The notes under the pieces are model-generated. The model did not search any database. It saw nothing but the letters and a program-made list of their open reading frames with translations, and was not told the DNA's origin. The position numbers and the translations under genes are program-made. Source: Pseudomonas kermanshahensis (lineage in GTDB: Bacteria; Pseudomonadota; Gammaproteobacteria; Pseudomonadales; Pseudomonadaceae). From it: a DNA stretch of 64,000 bases. Positions 23,977-32,601 of the stretch are shown here, one piece after another; the stretch's first letter is position 1, and every line of letters starts with the position of its first letter. The stretch covers positions 3,531 to 67,530 of the forward strand of contig NZ_JABWRY020000004.1 in NCBI RefSeq assembly GCF_014269205.2, written 5' to 3'.

Positions 23977-26910
23977 ATGCGCCTGCCTTTGCCGCTCGAT
24001 CTGCCCGCCACCCTGCAACCGCTGGTCGCTCGTAATCAGCAGTTCCTCAGCGAAGCTGTGGCTGGCCACCCCGAACTCGACCTGAACGGTTGCAGCCCGG
24101 CCCATCGGCAACAGTTTGACCAAGTTGCTGCCGCCAGCGACTTCGTCCTTGGCCTGGCCCAGCGCGAACCGGCCATGCTGCTCGCCCTGATGGCCAGTGG
24201 TGAACTGGACCGCCGCTATGCGCCCGGCGAGTTGCGCGGGCAGATCGGGGCGGTGGCCCAGGCAGCGCAAAGCGAAGACGAGCTGGCGCGTAACCTGCGG
24301 CGCGAGCGCAATCGCCAGCAGTTGCGCATCATCTGGCGCGACATTACGCGCCAGGCCGAGCTGGGCGAAACCTGCCGTGACCTGTCCGACCTTGCCGACG
24401 CCGCCATCGACGAAGCGTATCAATGGCTGTACCCACGCCATTGCCAGCAGTTCGGCACGCCCATCGGCCACCGCAGCGGCCTGGCGCAGCACATGGTGGT
24501 GCTGGGCATGGGCAAGCTGGGGGCGGTGGAGCTGAACCTGTCGTCGGACATCGACCTGATCTTCGCCTTCCCCGAGGGCGGCGAGACTGAAGGGGTCAAG
24601 CGCTCGCTGGACAACCAGGAGTTCTTCACCCGCCTGGGTCAGCGCCTGATCAAGGCCCTGGACCCGGTCACCGTCGACGGTTTCGTGTTCCGCGTCGACA
24701 TGCGCCTGCGCCCATACGGTTCGGCCGGTTCGCTGGTGCTGAGCTTCAATGCCCTGGAGCAGTACTACCAGGACCAAGGCCGCGACTGGGAACGCTACGC
24801 CATGATCAAGGCGCGGGTGGTGGCCGGTGACCAGGCGGCAGGCGCTCAGTTGCAAGAGATGCTGCGCCCGTTCGTCTACCGCCGTTACCTGGACTTCTCG
24901 GCCATCGAAGCCCTGCGCACCATGAAGCAGCTGATCCAGCAGGAGGTACGGCGCAAGGGCATGTCCGAGAACATCAAGCTGGGTGCTGGCGGCATCCGCG
25001 AGGTGGAGTTCATCGCCCAGGCCTTCCAGCTGATTCATGGCGGGCGAGACCTGAGCCTGCAGCAACGGCCCTTGCTCAAGGTGCTGGCGACCCTCGAAGG
25101 GCAAGGTTACCTGCCACCTGCGGTGGTGGCCGAGTTGCGCGAAGGCTACGAATTCCTGCGTTATACCGAGCACGCTATCCAGGCCATCGCCGACCGCCAG
25201 ACGCAGATGCTGCCGGACAACGAAATTGACCAGGCGCGGGTCGCCTACATCCTCGGCTTCGCCGACTGGCAGGGCTTCCATGACCAATTGATGTACTGGC
25301 GCGGCCGGGTCGATTGGCACTTCCGCCAAGTGATCGCCGACCCGGATGATGAGGACGGCGAGGGCGAACTGGTGGTCGGTGGCGAATGGTCGCCGCTGTG
25401 GGAGCAGGCGCAGGATGAAGACGCCGCCTGTCGTCAGCTTGAAGAAGCTGGGTTCAAACAACCCGCCGATGCATTGCGTCGCCTCGCCGGGTTGCGGGGC
25501 AGCCCGCAATTGCGCTCCATGCAGCGCATTGGGCGCGAACGTTTGGACGCCTTTATTCCAAGGCTCCTGGCCCAGGCCGTGGAGCACCAAGACCCTGACC
25601 TGGTGCTTGAACGCGTGCTGCCGCTGGTCGAAGCGGTTGCGCGGCGGTCGGCCTACTTGGTGCTGCTCACCGAAAACCCGGGTGCCTTGCGCCGCCTGTT
25701 GACCCTGTGCGCGGCCAGCCCCTGGATCGCCGAGCAGATTGCCCGCTACCCGTTGCTGCTCGACGAGCTGCTCAACGAAGGCCGGCTGTTCAGCCCGCCA
25801 CTGGCGCCGGAGCTGGCCAGCGAACTGCGCGAGCGTTTAACGCGCATCCCCGAAGACGACCTGGAACAGCAGATGGAGGCGCTGCGCCACTTCAAGCTGG
25901 CCCACAGCCTGCGTGTGGCGGCCTCGGAAATCAGTGGCAACCTGCCGTTGATGAAAGTCAGCGATTACCTGACCTGGCTGGCCGAAGCCATCCTCGACCA
26001 GGTGCTGGCCCTGGCCTGGCGCCAGACCGTAGCCCGCCACGGCCAGCCCAAGCGCAGCGACGGCAGCCTGTGCGACCCGGGCTTCATCATCATTGGTTAT
26101 GGCAAGGTCGGTGGGCTTGAACTGGGCCATGGCTCGGACCTGGACCTGGTGTTCATTCACGATGGCGACCCCCAGGCCGAAACCGATGGCGCCAAGCCGA
26201 TCGACAGCGCGCAGTTCTTTACCCGCCTGGGCCAGCGCATCATCCACTTGCTGACCACCCAGACCAACTCTGGCCAGCTGTATGACGTGGACATGCGCCT
26301 GCGCCCGTCCGGCGCTTCGGGGCTGTTGGTCAGCTCGCTGGGTGCCTTCGAGCGCTATCAACAGAATGAGGCCTGGACCTGGGAGCACCAGGCCTTGGTG
26401 CGTGCGCGTGTGCTGGTCGGCTGCAAACAGGTGGGCGCGGCGTTCGAAGGCGTGCGCGCCAACGTCCTGGGCCAACCCCGTGACCTTGAAACGTTGCGCA
26501 CCGAAGTCAGTGAGATGCGCGCCAAGATGCGCGGCAATCTCGGCACCAAGGCCACGGCTGCCGGCACCGCAGCCAATGCCTTCGAGGCCGGTGTACCCTT
26601 CGATATCAAGCAGGATGCCGGCGGTATCGTCGATATCGAATTTATGGTGCAATACGCGGCTTTGGCCTGGTCTCACGACCACCCGGCCATACTCCGATGG
26701 ACCGATAACATCCGCATTCTGGAAGAGCTGGAGCAGGCAGGTTTGATGCCGGCCAGTGACGCGGTGCTGTTGCGTGAAGTGTACAAGGCGTTCCGTTCTG
26801 CCTCGCACCGCCAGGCCCTGCAGAAGCAGGCCGGGGTGATCGATGCGGCGCAGTTTGCCGATGAACGCCGCGAGGTGCGGCGGATCTGGGGCGAGCTGGG
26901 TTTGACTTGA
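23977..26910 (+). CDS. glnE: Bifunctional glutamine synthetase adenylyltransferase/adenylyl-removing enzyme
   Basis: A 977-residue GlnE that adenylylates and deadenylylates glutamine synthetase in response to PII and glutamine. Two nucleotidyltransferase domains are visible. The N-terminal one has GMGKLGAVELNLSSDIDLIFAF (about residues 175-200); the C-terminal one has GYGKVGGLELGHGSDLDLVF (about residues 708-730). Each keeps the catalytic D-x-D. Conserved RMRLRPYGSAGSLV and DMRLRPSGASGLLV blocks follow each centre, and the helical GlnD-PII-uridylyltransferase-like domains end each half. The length is normal. It is divergent from aceE and upstream of the LPS core operon. Confidence 0.97.
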   Translation: MRLPLPLDLPATLQPLVARNQQFLSEAVAGHPELDLNGCSPAHRQQFDQVAAASDFVLGLAQREPAMLLALMASGELDRRYAPGELRGQIGAVAQAAQSEDELARNLRRERNRQQLRIIWRDITRQAELGETCRDLSDLADAAIDEAYQWLYPRHCQQFGTPIGHRSGLAQHMVVLGMGKLGAVELNLSSDIDLIFAFPEGGETEGVKRSLDNQEFFTRLGQRLIKALDPVTVDGFVFRVDMRLRPYGSAGSLVLSFNALEQYYQDQGRDWERYAMIKARVVAGDQAAGAQLQEMLRPFVYRRYLDFSAIEALRTMKQLIQQEVRRKGMSENIKLGAGGIREVEFIAQAFQLIHGGRDLSLQQRPLLKVLATLEGQGYLPPAVVAELREGYEFLRYTEHAIQAIADRQTQMLPDNEIDQARVAYILGFADWQGFHDQLMYWRGRVDWHFRQVIADPDDEDGEGELVVGGEWSPLWEQAQDEDAACRQLEEAGFKQPADALRRLAGLRGSPQLRSMQRIGRERLDAFIPRLLAQAVEHQDPDLVLERVLPLVEAVARRSAYLVLLTENPGALRRLLTLCAASPWIAEQIARYPLLLDELLNEGRLFSPPLAPELASELRERLTRIPEDDLEQQMEALRHFKLAHSLRVAASEISGNLPLMKVSDYLTWLAEAILDQVLALAWRQTVARHGQPKRSDGSLCDPGFIIIGYGKVGGLELGHGSDLDLVFIHDGDPQAETDGAKPIDSAQFFTRLGQRIIHLLTTQTNSGQLYDVDMRLRPSGASGLLVSSLGAFERYQQNEAWTWEHQALVRARVLVGCKQVGAAFEGVRANVLGQPRDLETLRTEVSEMRAKMRGNLGTKATAAGTAANAFEAGVPFDIKQDAGGIVDIEFMVQYAALAWSHDHPAILRWTDNIRILEELEQAGLMPASDAVLLREVYKAFRSASHRQALQKQAGVIDAAQFADERREVRRIWGELGLT

Positions 26911-26917
26911 TACCGCT

Positions 26918-26967
26918 GGGGCCCTGTAGGAGCGGCCTTGTGCCGCGAAGGGCTGCAAAGCAGCCCC
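26918..26967. repeat. Single REP arm plus hairpin after glnE
   Basis: One REP-like arm (CTGTAGGAGCGGCCTTGTGC) is followed by GGGCTGCAAAGCAGCCC, a perfect 7-bp stem with a three-base loop. No inverted REP partner follows. It probably marks the glnE transcript end, although no T-run is present. Confidence 0.6.
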
Positions 26968-27082
26968 AAAGGTCCATGCCCCACCACCGGTGTTACACTG
27001 TCCGCCACATAGCCTGAATATAAAGAGGGGAGGCCAGGCTGTACCGCAGCCTGTAGCCTCCCCGAGCGTTTCTGGACTAAGC

Positions 27083-28132
27083 ATGAGAATACTGATCATT
27101 GGCCCCAGCTGGGTCGGCGACATGGTAATGGCGCAGACCTTGTTCCAGTGCCTGAAACAGCAGCACCCCGACTGCGTGATCGACGTGCTGGCGCCCGAGT
27201 GGAGCCGGCCGATCCTCGAACGCATGCCCGAGGTGCGCCAAGCGTTGAGCTTCCCGCTTGGCCACGGTGCGCTGGAACTGGCCACCCGACGTCGCATCGG
27301 CAAGTCCCTGGCCGGCCAGTACGACCAGGCAATTCTGCTGCCCAACTCGATGAAATCGGCGTTGGTGCCGTTCTTTGCCGGTATTCCCAAACGCACCGGT
27401 TGGCGCGGCGAGATGCGCTTCGGCCTGCTTAACGACGTGCGCAAGCTGGACAAGGCACGTTACCCGCTGATGATCGAGCGCTTCATGGCCCTGGCCTACG
27501 CGCCGGGCACCGAGCTGCCACAGCCTTACCCGCGCCCCAGCCTGCAGATCGAACCGCAGAGCCGTGATGCCGCCCTGGCCAAGTTCGGCCTGGCACTCGA
27601 CCGCCCGGTGCTGGCGCTGTGCCCCGGTGCCGAGTTTGGCGAGGCCAAACGCTGGCCGGCCGAGCACTACGCCGCCGTGGCCGAGGCGATGATCCGCCAG
27701 GGCTGGCAGGTGTGGTTGTTCGGTTCGAAAAGCGATCACCCCGTCGGCGAGCAGATCCGCGACCGGCTGATCCCGGGCTTGCGCGAAGAATCCTACAACT
27801 TGGCCGGCGAAACCTCGCTGGCCGAGGCCATCGACCTGATGTCTTGCGCCGATTCCGTGGTGTCCAACGACTCCGGGCTGATGCACGTGGCTGCCGCGCT
27901 GAATCGCCCGCTGGTCGCCGTGTATGGTTCGACCTCGCCGGGCTTCACGCCGCCGCTGGCCGAACAGGTGGAAGTGGTGCGCACCGGCATCGAATGCAGC
28001 CCGTGCTTCGACCGTACCTGCCGCTTCGGCCACTACAACTGCCTGCGCCTGCTCGACCCGCAGCAAGTCATCGCCGCCTTGCACAGCCTGGGCGGTCCGA
28101 ACCTGATCGATACCGTGGCCGAGGTCGACTAA
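27083..28132 (+). CDS. waaF: ADP-heptose:LPS heptosyltransferase II
   Basis: A 349-residue GT9-family enzyme that adds the second L-glycero-D-manno-heptose to the LPS inner core at the cytoplasmic face of the inner membrane. The ATG is placed at MRILIIGPSWVGDMVMAQTLFQ, the standard WaaF N-terminus. The donor-binding blocks CPGAEFGEAKRWPAEHYA and VSNDSGLMHVAAALNRPLVAVYGSTSP are intact. The stop abuts the waaC GTG with no gap. It opens a seven-gene, tightly packed LPS core operon (27083-34043). Confidence 0.96.
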   Translation: MRILIIGPSWVGDMVMAQTLFQCLKQQHPDCVIDVLAPEWSRPILERMPEVRQALSFPLGHGALELATRRRIGKSLAGQYDQAILLPNSMKSALVPFFAGIPKRTGWRGEMRFGLLNDVRKLDKARYPLMIERFMALAYAPGTELPQPYPRPSLQIEPQSRDAALAKFGLALDRPVLALCPGAEFGEAKRWPAEHYAAVAEAMIRQGWQVWLFGSKSDHPVGEQIRDRLIPGLREESYNLAGETSLAEAIDLMSCADSVVSNDSGLMHVAAALNRPLVAVYGSTSPGFTPPLAEQVEVVRTGIECSPCFDRTCRFGHYNCLRLLDPQQVIAALHSLGGPNLIDTVAEVD

Positions 28133-29191
28133 GTGCGGGTACTGATCATCAAGACATCGTCGCTGGGGGATGTGATCCACACCCTGCCGGCGATCACCGA
28201 TGCCGCCCACGCGATACCGGGCATTCGTTTCGACTGGGTGGTGGAAGAAGGCTTTGCCGAGATCCCCAGCTGGCACCCGGCGGTCGACCAGGTGATCCCG
28301 GTGGCGATCCGTCGCTGGCGCAAGAACATCTGGCAGACCCTCAAGAGCGGCGAGTGGAAGGCGTTCAAGCAGCGCGTTCGCGCGCGCAAGTACGACCTGG
28401 TGATCGATGCCCAGGGCCTGGTCAAGTCGGCCTGGCTGACCCGCTACGTCAAGGCACCCGTGGCCGGGTTGGACCGTTACTCGGCGCGCGAAGGCCTGGC
28501 CAGCCGTTTTTATGACCGGCGCCTGTCGGTCGCCACGGGCCAACACGCGGTCGAGCGTGTGCGCCAGCTGTTCGCCCTGGCCCTGGCCTACGACTTGCCG
28601 GAAGGCATCGGCAACTACGGCCTCGACCTCGATCGCCTGCAATTGCCGCCCGCCGCGCCCTACGTGGTGTTCCTGCACGGCACCACCTGGGCCACCAAGC
28701 ATTGGCCCGAGGCATACTGGCGCGAGCTGGCCGAGCGCATGGGCCGGCGCAAGCTGCAAGTGCGCCTGCCGTGGGGCAACCCGGCCGAGAAGGCACGCGC
28801 CGAACGTATCGCCCAGGGCTTGAATAACTGCCAGGTACTGCCCAAGTTGAACCTTGTCGGCGTTGCCCGCGTGCTGGCGGCGGCCAAGGCCTGCGTGGCG
28901 GTGGACACCGGCCTGGGCCATTTGGCTGCGGCGCTGGATGTGCCGACTATTTCACTGTTCGGCCCGACCAACCCGGGCCTGACCGGCGCCTATGGCCGCG
29001 CCCAGGTTCACCAGGCCAGCGATTTCCCCTGTGCGCCGTGCCTGCAGAAAAAGTGCACCTACAAGCCGAGCGCCGATGACCTGCGCCGGGTCGATCTCAA
29101 ACGCGAGTGGCCGCTGTGCTTCACTCGCCTGAATCCCGAGCATGTGGCGAGCCGCTTGAGCGCGCTGCTGCTGGCTGAGGATGTTCGTTGA
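28133..29191 (+). CDS. waaC: ADP-heptose:LPS heptosyltransferase I
   Basis: A 352-residue GT9 enzyme that adds the first heptose to Kdo. The start is GTG directly after the waaF stop, giving MRVLIIKTSSLGDVIHTLPAIT, the canonical WaaC N-terminus (SSLGDVIH). The donor site is represented by FLHGTTWATKHWPEAYWREL and AVDTGLGHLAAALDVPTISLFGPTNP. The stop overlaps the waaG ATG by one base. Confidence 0.96.
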   Translation: MRVLIIKTSSLGDVIHTLPAITDAAHAIPGIRFDWVVEEGFAEIPSWHPAVDQVIPVAIRRWRKNIWQTLKSGEWKAFKQRVRARKYDLVIDAQGLVKSAWLTRYVKAPVAGLDRYSAREGLASRFYDRRLSVATGQHAVERVRQLFALALAYDLPEGIGNYGLDLDRLQLPPAAPYVVFLHGTTWATKHWPEAYWRELAERMGRRKLQVRLPWGNPAEKARAERIAQGLNNCQVLPKLNLVGVARVLAAAKACVAVDTGLGHLAAALDVPTISLFGPTNPGLTGAYGRAQVHQASDFPCAPCLQKKCTYKPSADDLRRVDLKREWPLCFTRLNPEHVASRLSALLLAEDVR

Positions 29192-30315
29192 TGCAACTGG
29201 CTTTCGTGCTTTACAAATATTTCCCCTTCGGCGGGCTGCAGCGCGATTTCATGCGCATTGCCCTGGAATGCCAGAAGCGGGGCCACCAGATCCGTGTGTA
29301 CACGCTGATCTGGGAAGGTGACATTCCGCCTGGCTTCGAAGTGCTGGTGGCGCCGGTCAAGGCGCTGTTCAACCACCGCCGCAACGAGAAGCTCAGCGCC
29401 TGGATGGAAGCCGACCTGGCCAAGCGCCCGGTCGACCGCCTGATCGGCTTCAACAAGATGCCGGGGCTGGACGTGTACTACGCCGCCGACGGCTGCTTCG
29501 AGGACAAGGCCCAGACCCTGCGTGGCGGCCTCTATAAGCGCTGGGGCCGCTACCGGCACTTTGCCGAGTACGAGCGCGCGGTGTTCGCCAAAGACTCGAA
29601 AACCGAGGTGCTGATGATCTCGGAGGTGCAGCAGCCGCTGTTCGTCAAACACTACGGCACCCCGGCTGAACGCTTCCACCTGCTGCCGCCGGGCATTTCC
29701 CAGGACCGTCGGGCGCCGGCCAACGCCGCCCAGATCCGCGCCGAGTTCCGCCAGGAATTCAACCTGGGCGACGATGACCTGCTGCTGGTGCAGATCGGTT
29801 CGGGCTTCAAGACCAAGGGCGTCGACCGCAGCCTCAAGGCCTTGGCCGCGCTGCCGTCGGCCTTGCGCAAGCGCACCCGGTTGATGGTCATCGGCCAGGA
29901 CGACCCCAAGGTCTTCCAACTGCAGGGCGCGACCCTCGGCCTGGGCGACCAGGTGCAGTTCCTCAAGGGGCGTAGCGATATCCCACGCTTCCTGCTGGGC
30001 GCTGACCTGCTGATCCACCCGGCCTACAACGAAAACACCGGCACCGTGCTGCTCGAAGCGCTGGTGGCAGGCCTGCCGGTGCTGGTCTCCAAGGTGTGTG
30101 GCTATGCCCATTACATCGCCGAAGCCGACAGCGGCCTGGTGCTGGATGAGCCGTTCGAACAGGAACAGCTCAACGGCTACCTGCAACGCATGCTCGAAGA
30201 CCCGCAGGCCCGTGCCGACTGGTCGCGCAACGGCCTGGCCTTTGCCGATACGGCCGACCTGTACAGCATGCCGCAGCATGCTGCTGATGTGATCCTGGGG
30301 CAGGAGACCGCATGA
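29191..30315 (+). CDS. waaG: LPS core glycosyltransferase WaaG (GT4)
   Basis: A 374-residue GT4 enzyme that transfers the first hexose of the outer core onto heptose II (in Pseudomonas the residue is thought to be galactosamine). The N-terminus MQLAFVLYKYFPFGGLQRDFMRIA is the WaaG signature. The EX7E region reads HPAYNENTGTVLLEALVAGLPVL, followed by CGYAHYIAEADSGLVL. It overlaps waaC by one base and waaP by four (ATGA), so translation is coupled. Confidence 0.95.
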   Translation: MQLAFVLYKYFPFGGLQRDFMRIALECQKRGHQIRVYTLIWEGDIPPGFEVLVAPVKALFNHRRNEKLSAWMEADLAKRPVDRLIGFNKMPGLDVYYAADGCFEDKAQTLRGGLYKRWGRYRHFAEYERAVFAKDSKTEVLMISEVQQPLFVKHYGTPAERFHLLPPGISQDRRAPANAAQIRAEFRQEFNLGDDDLLLVQIGSGFKTKGVDRSLKALAALPSALRKRTRLMVIGQDDPKVFQLQGATLGLGDQVQFLKGRSDIPRFLLGADLLIHPAYNENTGTVLLEALVAGLPVLVSKVCGYAHYIAEADSGLVLDEPFEQEQLNGYLQRMLEDPQARADWSRNGLAFADTADLYSMPQHAADVILGQETA

Positions 30316-31118
30316 AGCTGATACTGGCCGAACCCTTCAAGCGCTTGTGGGCCGGGCGTGATGCCTTCGAGGCCGTGGAAGCGCTGCAAGGCGAGGTGTA
30401 CCGCGAGCTGGAAGGGCGCCGCACGCTGCGCACCGTCGTTGAGGGCGAGGGTTTTTTCGTCAAGATTCACCGCGGCATCGGCTGGGGGGAGATCTTCAAG
30501 AACCTGTTCAGCGCCAAGCTGCCGGTGCTCGGTGCCGGCCAGGAATGGCGAGCCATCCAGCGCCTGCACGAGGTCGGCGTGCCGACCATGACCGCCGTCG
30601 CCTATGGAGAGCGCGGCAGCAACCCGGCCACTCAGCATTCGTTCATCGTGACCGAAGAACTGGCGCCGACTATCAGCCTGGAAGACTTCAGTATCGACTG
30701 GGTCAAGCAGCCGCCCGCGCCACGCCTCAAGCGTGCGCTGATCGCCGAAGTGGCGAAGATGACCGGCGGCATGCACCGCGCCGGGGTCAACCACCGCGAC
30801 TGCTACATCTGCCACTTCCTGCTGCACACCGATCGCCCGGTGACGCCAGAAGACTTCAAACTGTCGGTCATCGACCTGCACCGTGCCCAGACCCGGGCGA
30901 CAATCAGCCGCCGCTGGCGTGACAAAGACCTGGCCGCGCTGTACTTCTCGGCGCTGGACATCGGCCTGACCCGGCGCGACAAACTGCGCTTTTTGCGTGG
31001 CTACTTCCAGCGCCCGCTGCGCCAAGTGCTTGCCGACGAGGCCGCGCTGCTCGCCTGGCTGGAACGCAAGGCGCAGAAACTCTATGACCGCAAACAACGC
31101 TATGGGGATGCACTCTGA
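30312..31118 (+). CDS. waaP: LPS core heptose I kinase WaaP
   Basis: A 268-residue sugar kinase of the RfaP family that phosphorylates heptose I. The N-terminus (MKLILAEPFKRLWAGRDAFEAV) matches WaaP, followed by HRGIGWGEIFKNLFSAKLPVLGAGQEW. The catalytic loop is GVNHRDCYICHFLLH with Asp163, equivalent to the essential Asp of E. coli WaaP, and the metal-binding block is LSVIDLHRAQTR. Core phosphate is required for outer-membrane integrity and is essential in P. aeruginosa. Its start overlaps waaG and its stop overlaps the next kinase. Confidence 0.95.
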   Translation: MKLILAEPFKRLWAGRDAFEAVEALQGEVYRELEGRRTLRTVVEGEGFFVKIHRGIGWGEIFKNLFSAKLPVLGAGQEWRAIQRLHEVGVPTMTAVAYGERGSNPATQHSFIVTEELAPTISLEDFSIDWVKQPPAPRLKRALIAEVAKMTGGMHRAGVNHRDCYICHFLLHTDRPVTPEDFKLSVIDLHRAQTRATISRRWRDKDLAALYFSALDIGLTRRDKLRFLRGYFQRPLRQVLADEAALLAWLERKAQKLYDRKQRYGDAL

Positions 31119-31852
31119 TGGCGGGTTGGACACTGGCGCCAGGCTACGAACACCTGGCGGCGGATTTCGGCAGCCTTGACGCAGTCTTCGCCCTGCAGGG
31201 TGAACGCCTGACCCGCGACCCGCTCAGCGAAGTGGTGCGCATCGAGCGCGAGGGCGTCAATTACTACGTCAAGCGTTACACTGGGGCGGGCAAGCACATG
31301 CGCCGCTACCTCGGCCGGCCGCGCATCAAGGCCGAATGGCAAAACCTCAAGCAGTTCGCCAAGTGGGGCATTCCCACCGCCGAAGTGGTCGCCTGGGGCC
31401 TGGAGCGCAAAGGCCTGGCGTTTGGCCGCGGGGCGATGATCACCCGCGAGCTGCCGCGCACCGAAGACCTGTCGGCCTTGGCCGAACGCAAAGACCCGCG
31501 CCTGTCAGACCCCGCTTGGGTCGACCACGTCAGCCGCCAGCTGGCGCGCCATACTCGGGTCATGCACGAGCACCGTTTTGCCCACAACGACTTGAAGTGG
31601 CGCAACCTGCTGGTCGACGACCAGGGCACGTTGTTCTTCATCGACTGCCCGACCGGCGACTTCTGGCGCGGTTTCATGTGGCGGCACCGGATGATCAAAG
31701 ACCTGGCGTGCCTGGACAAGGTCGCCAAATACCACCTGTCGGCGACCCAGCGCCTGCGTTTCTACCTGCAATACCGTGGTCGCGACAGGCTCAACGCCCG
31801 CGACAAGCAGCGGATTCGCCAAGTGCTGAGCTTTTTCGAGGGAAGGGAATGA
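31118..31852 (+). CDS. LPS core kinase-family protein (WapP-like)
   Basis: A 244-residue RfaP/eukaryotic-kinase-fold protein. The nucleotide-binding Lys is likely in REGVNYYVKRYTGAGKHMRRY. The catalytic loop is HRFAHNDLKWRNLLV (Asp158, Asn163) and the DFG-equivalent is LFFIDCPTGDFW. It occupies the position of the second kinase gene in the P. aeruginosa core cluster (waaP-wapP-...), so it is probably the kinase for a further heptose phosphate. It is coupled to waaP by TGATG and to the following gene by ATGA. Confidence 0.85.
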   Translation: MAGWTLAPGYEHLAADFGSLDAVFALQGERLTRDPLSEVVRIEREGVNYYVKRYTGAGKHMRRYLGRPRIKAEWQNLKQFAKWGIPTAEVVAWGLERKGLAFGRGAMITRELPRTEDLSALAERKDPRLSDPAWVDHVSRQLARHTRVMHEHRFAHNDLKWRNLLVDDQGTLFFIDCPTGDFWRGFMWRHRMIKDLACLDKVAKYHLSATQRLRFYLQYRGRDRLNARDKQRIRQVLSFFEGRE

Positions 31853-32601
31853 CCGATTACCTGGCCAGCGCAGACCTCGCGCTGCTCAAACGCCACGGCT
31901 TGAATGATTTCGACGCGCTGTGGGCGCTGCAACTCGATGCCGTGGACGAGCCCAACACCGGCCGCGGGGGCTGGAGCAGCGTGTTCCGCCTGGAACTCGA
32001 AGGCAAGGGCTACTACCTCAAGCGCCAGAGCGACTACCTCACCCGAACCTTGCACCGGCCATTCGGCGAGCCGACCTTCGCCCGCGAATTCCGCAACATC
32101 AGCCGCTACCAGAAGCTGCACATTCCGGCCTTGCAAGCGGTGTTCTATGGCGAGCGCAAGCAGGCCGGCGAGCACCGGGCGATCCTCATGACCCGTGCCC
32201 TGGACGAGTGGGCCGACCTGGACAGCCTGCTGGCTCAGTGGCCGCAGTTGGGCGATGCCGAACGCAACGGCATCCTCGAGGCCTGCGGCCAGTTGGCGCG
32301 CACGCTGCACAGCGCTGGCCAGGTGCACGGCTGCTTCTACCCCAAGCACATCTTCCTACGGCAACGCCGCGAAGGCTGGGATGCCCAGCTGATCGACCTG
32401 GAAAAAACCCGGCCCCTGCTGTTCGGCATGCGTGACCGGCTCAAGGACCTGGAGCCCCTGTTGCGCCGTGCGCGGGCCTGGAGCGAGGCGGATGTGCGTC
32501 ACCTGCTGGCAGCCTACCTGGTGCAGCCGGCGGACAGCACGCTGGTCGGCACCTGGCTGCAACGCCTGACGCAACGCCGTCGTGAAAAAGAGGCCCGCTG
32601 A
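31849..32601 (+). CDS. InaA-type LPS kinase-like protein lacking the catalytic Asp
   Basis: A 250-residue protein of the InaA/RfaP family, starting MTDYLASADLALLKRHGLND. The kinase N-lobe is visible as SSVFRLELEGKGYYLKRQSDYL. The catalytic loop reads AGQVHGCFYPKHIFLRQ: the usual HxD Asp is Cys162. The metal-binding block LIDLEKTRPLLFG is kept. The substitution suggests either an altered mechanism or a structural (pseudokinase) role in the core-phosphorylation complex. Translation is coupled at both ends by overlaps (ATGA and TGATG). The corresponding P. aeruginosa gene lies third in the kinase series. Confidence 0.8.
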   Translation: MTDYLASADLALLKRHGLNDFDALWALQLDAVDEPNTGRGGWSSVFRLELEGKGYYLKRQSDYLTRTLHRPFGEPTFAREFRNISRYQKLHIPALQAVFYGERKQAGEHRAILMTRALDEWADLDSLLAQWPQLGDAERNGILEACGQLARTLHSAGQVHGCFYPKHIFLRQRREGWDAQLIDLEKTRPLLFGMRDRLKDLEPLLRRARAWSEADVRHLLAAYLVQPADSTLVGTWLQRLTQRRREKEAR

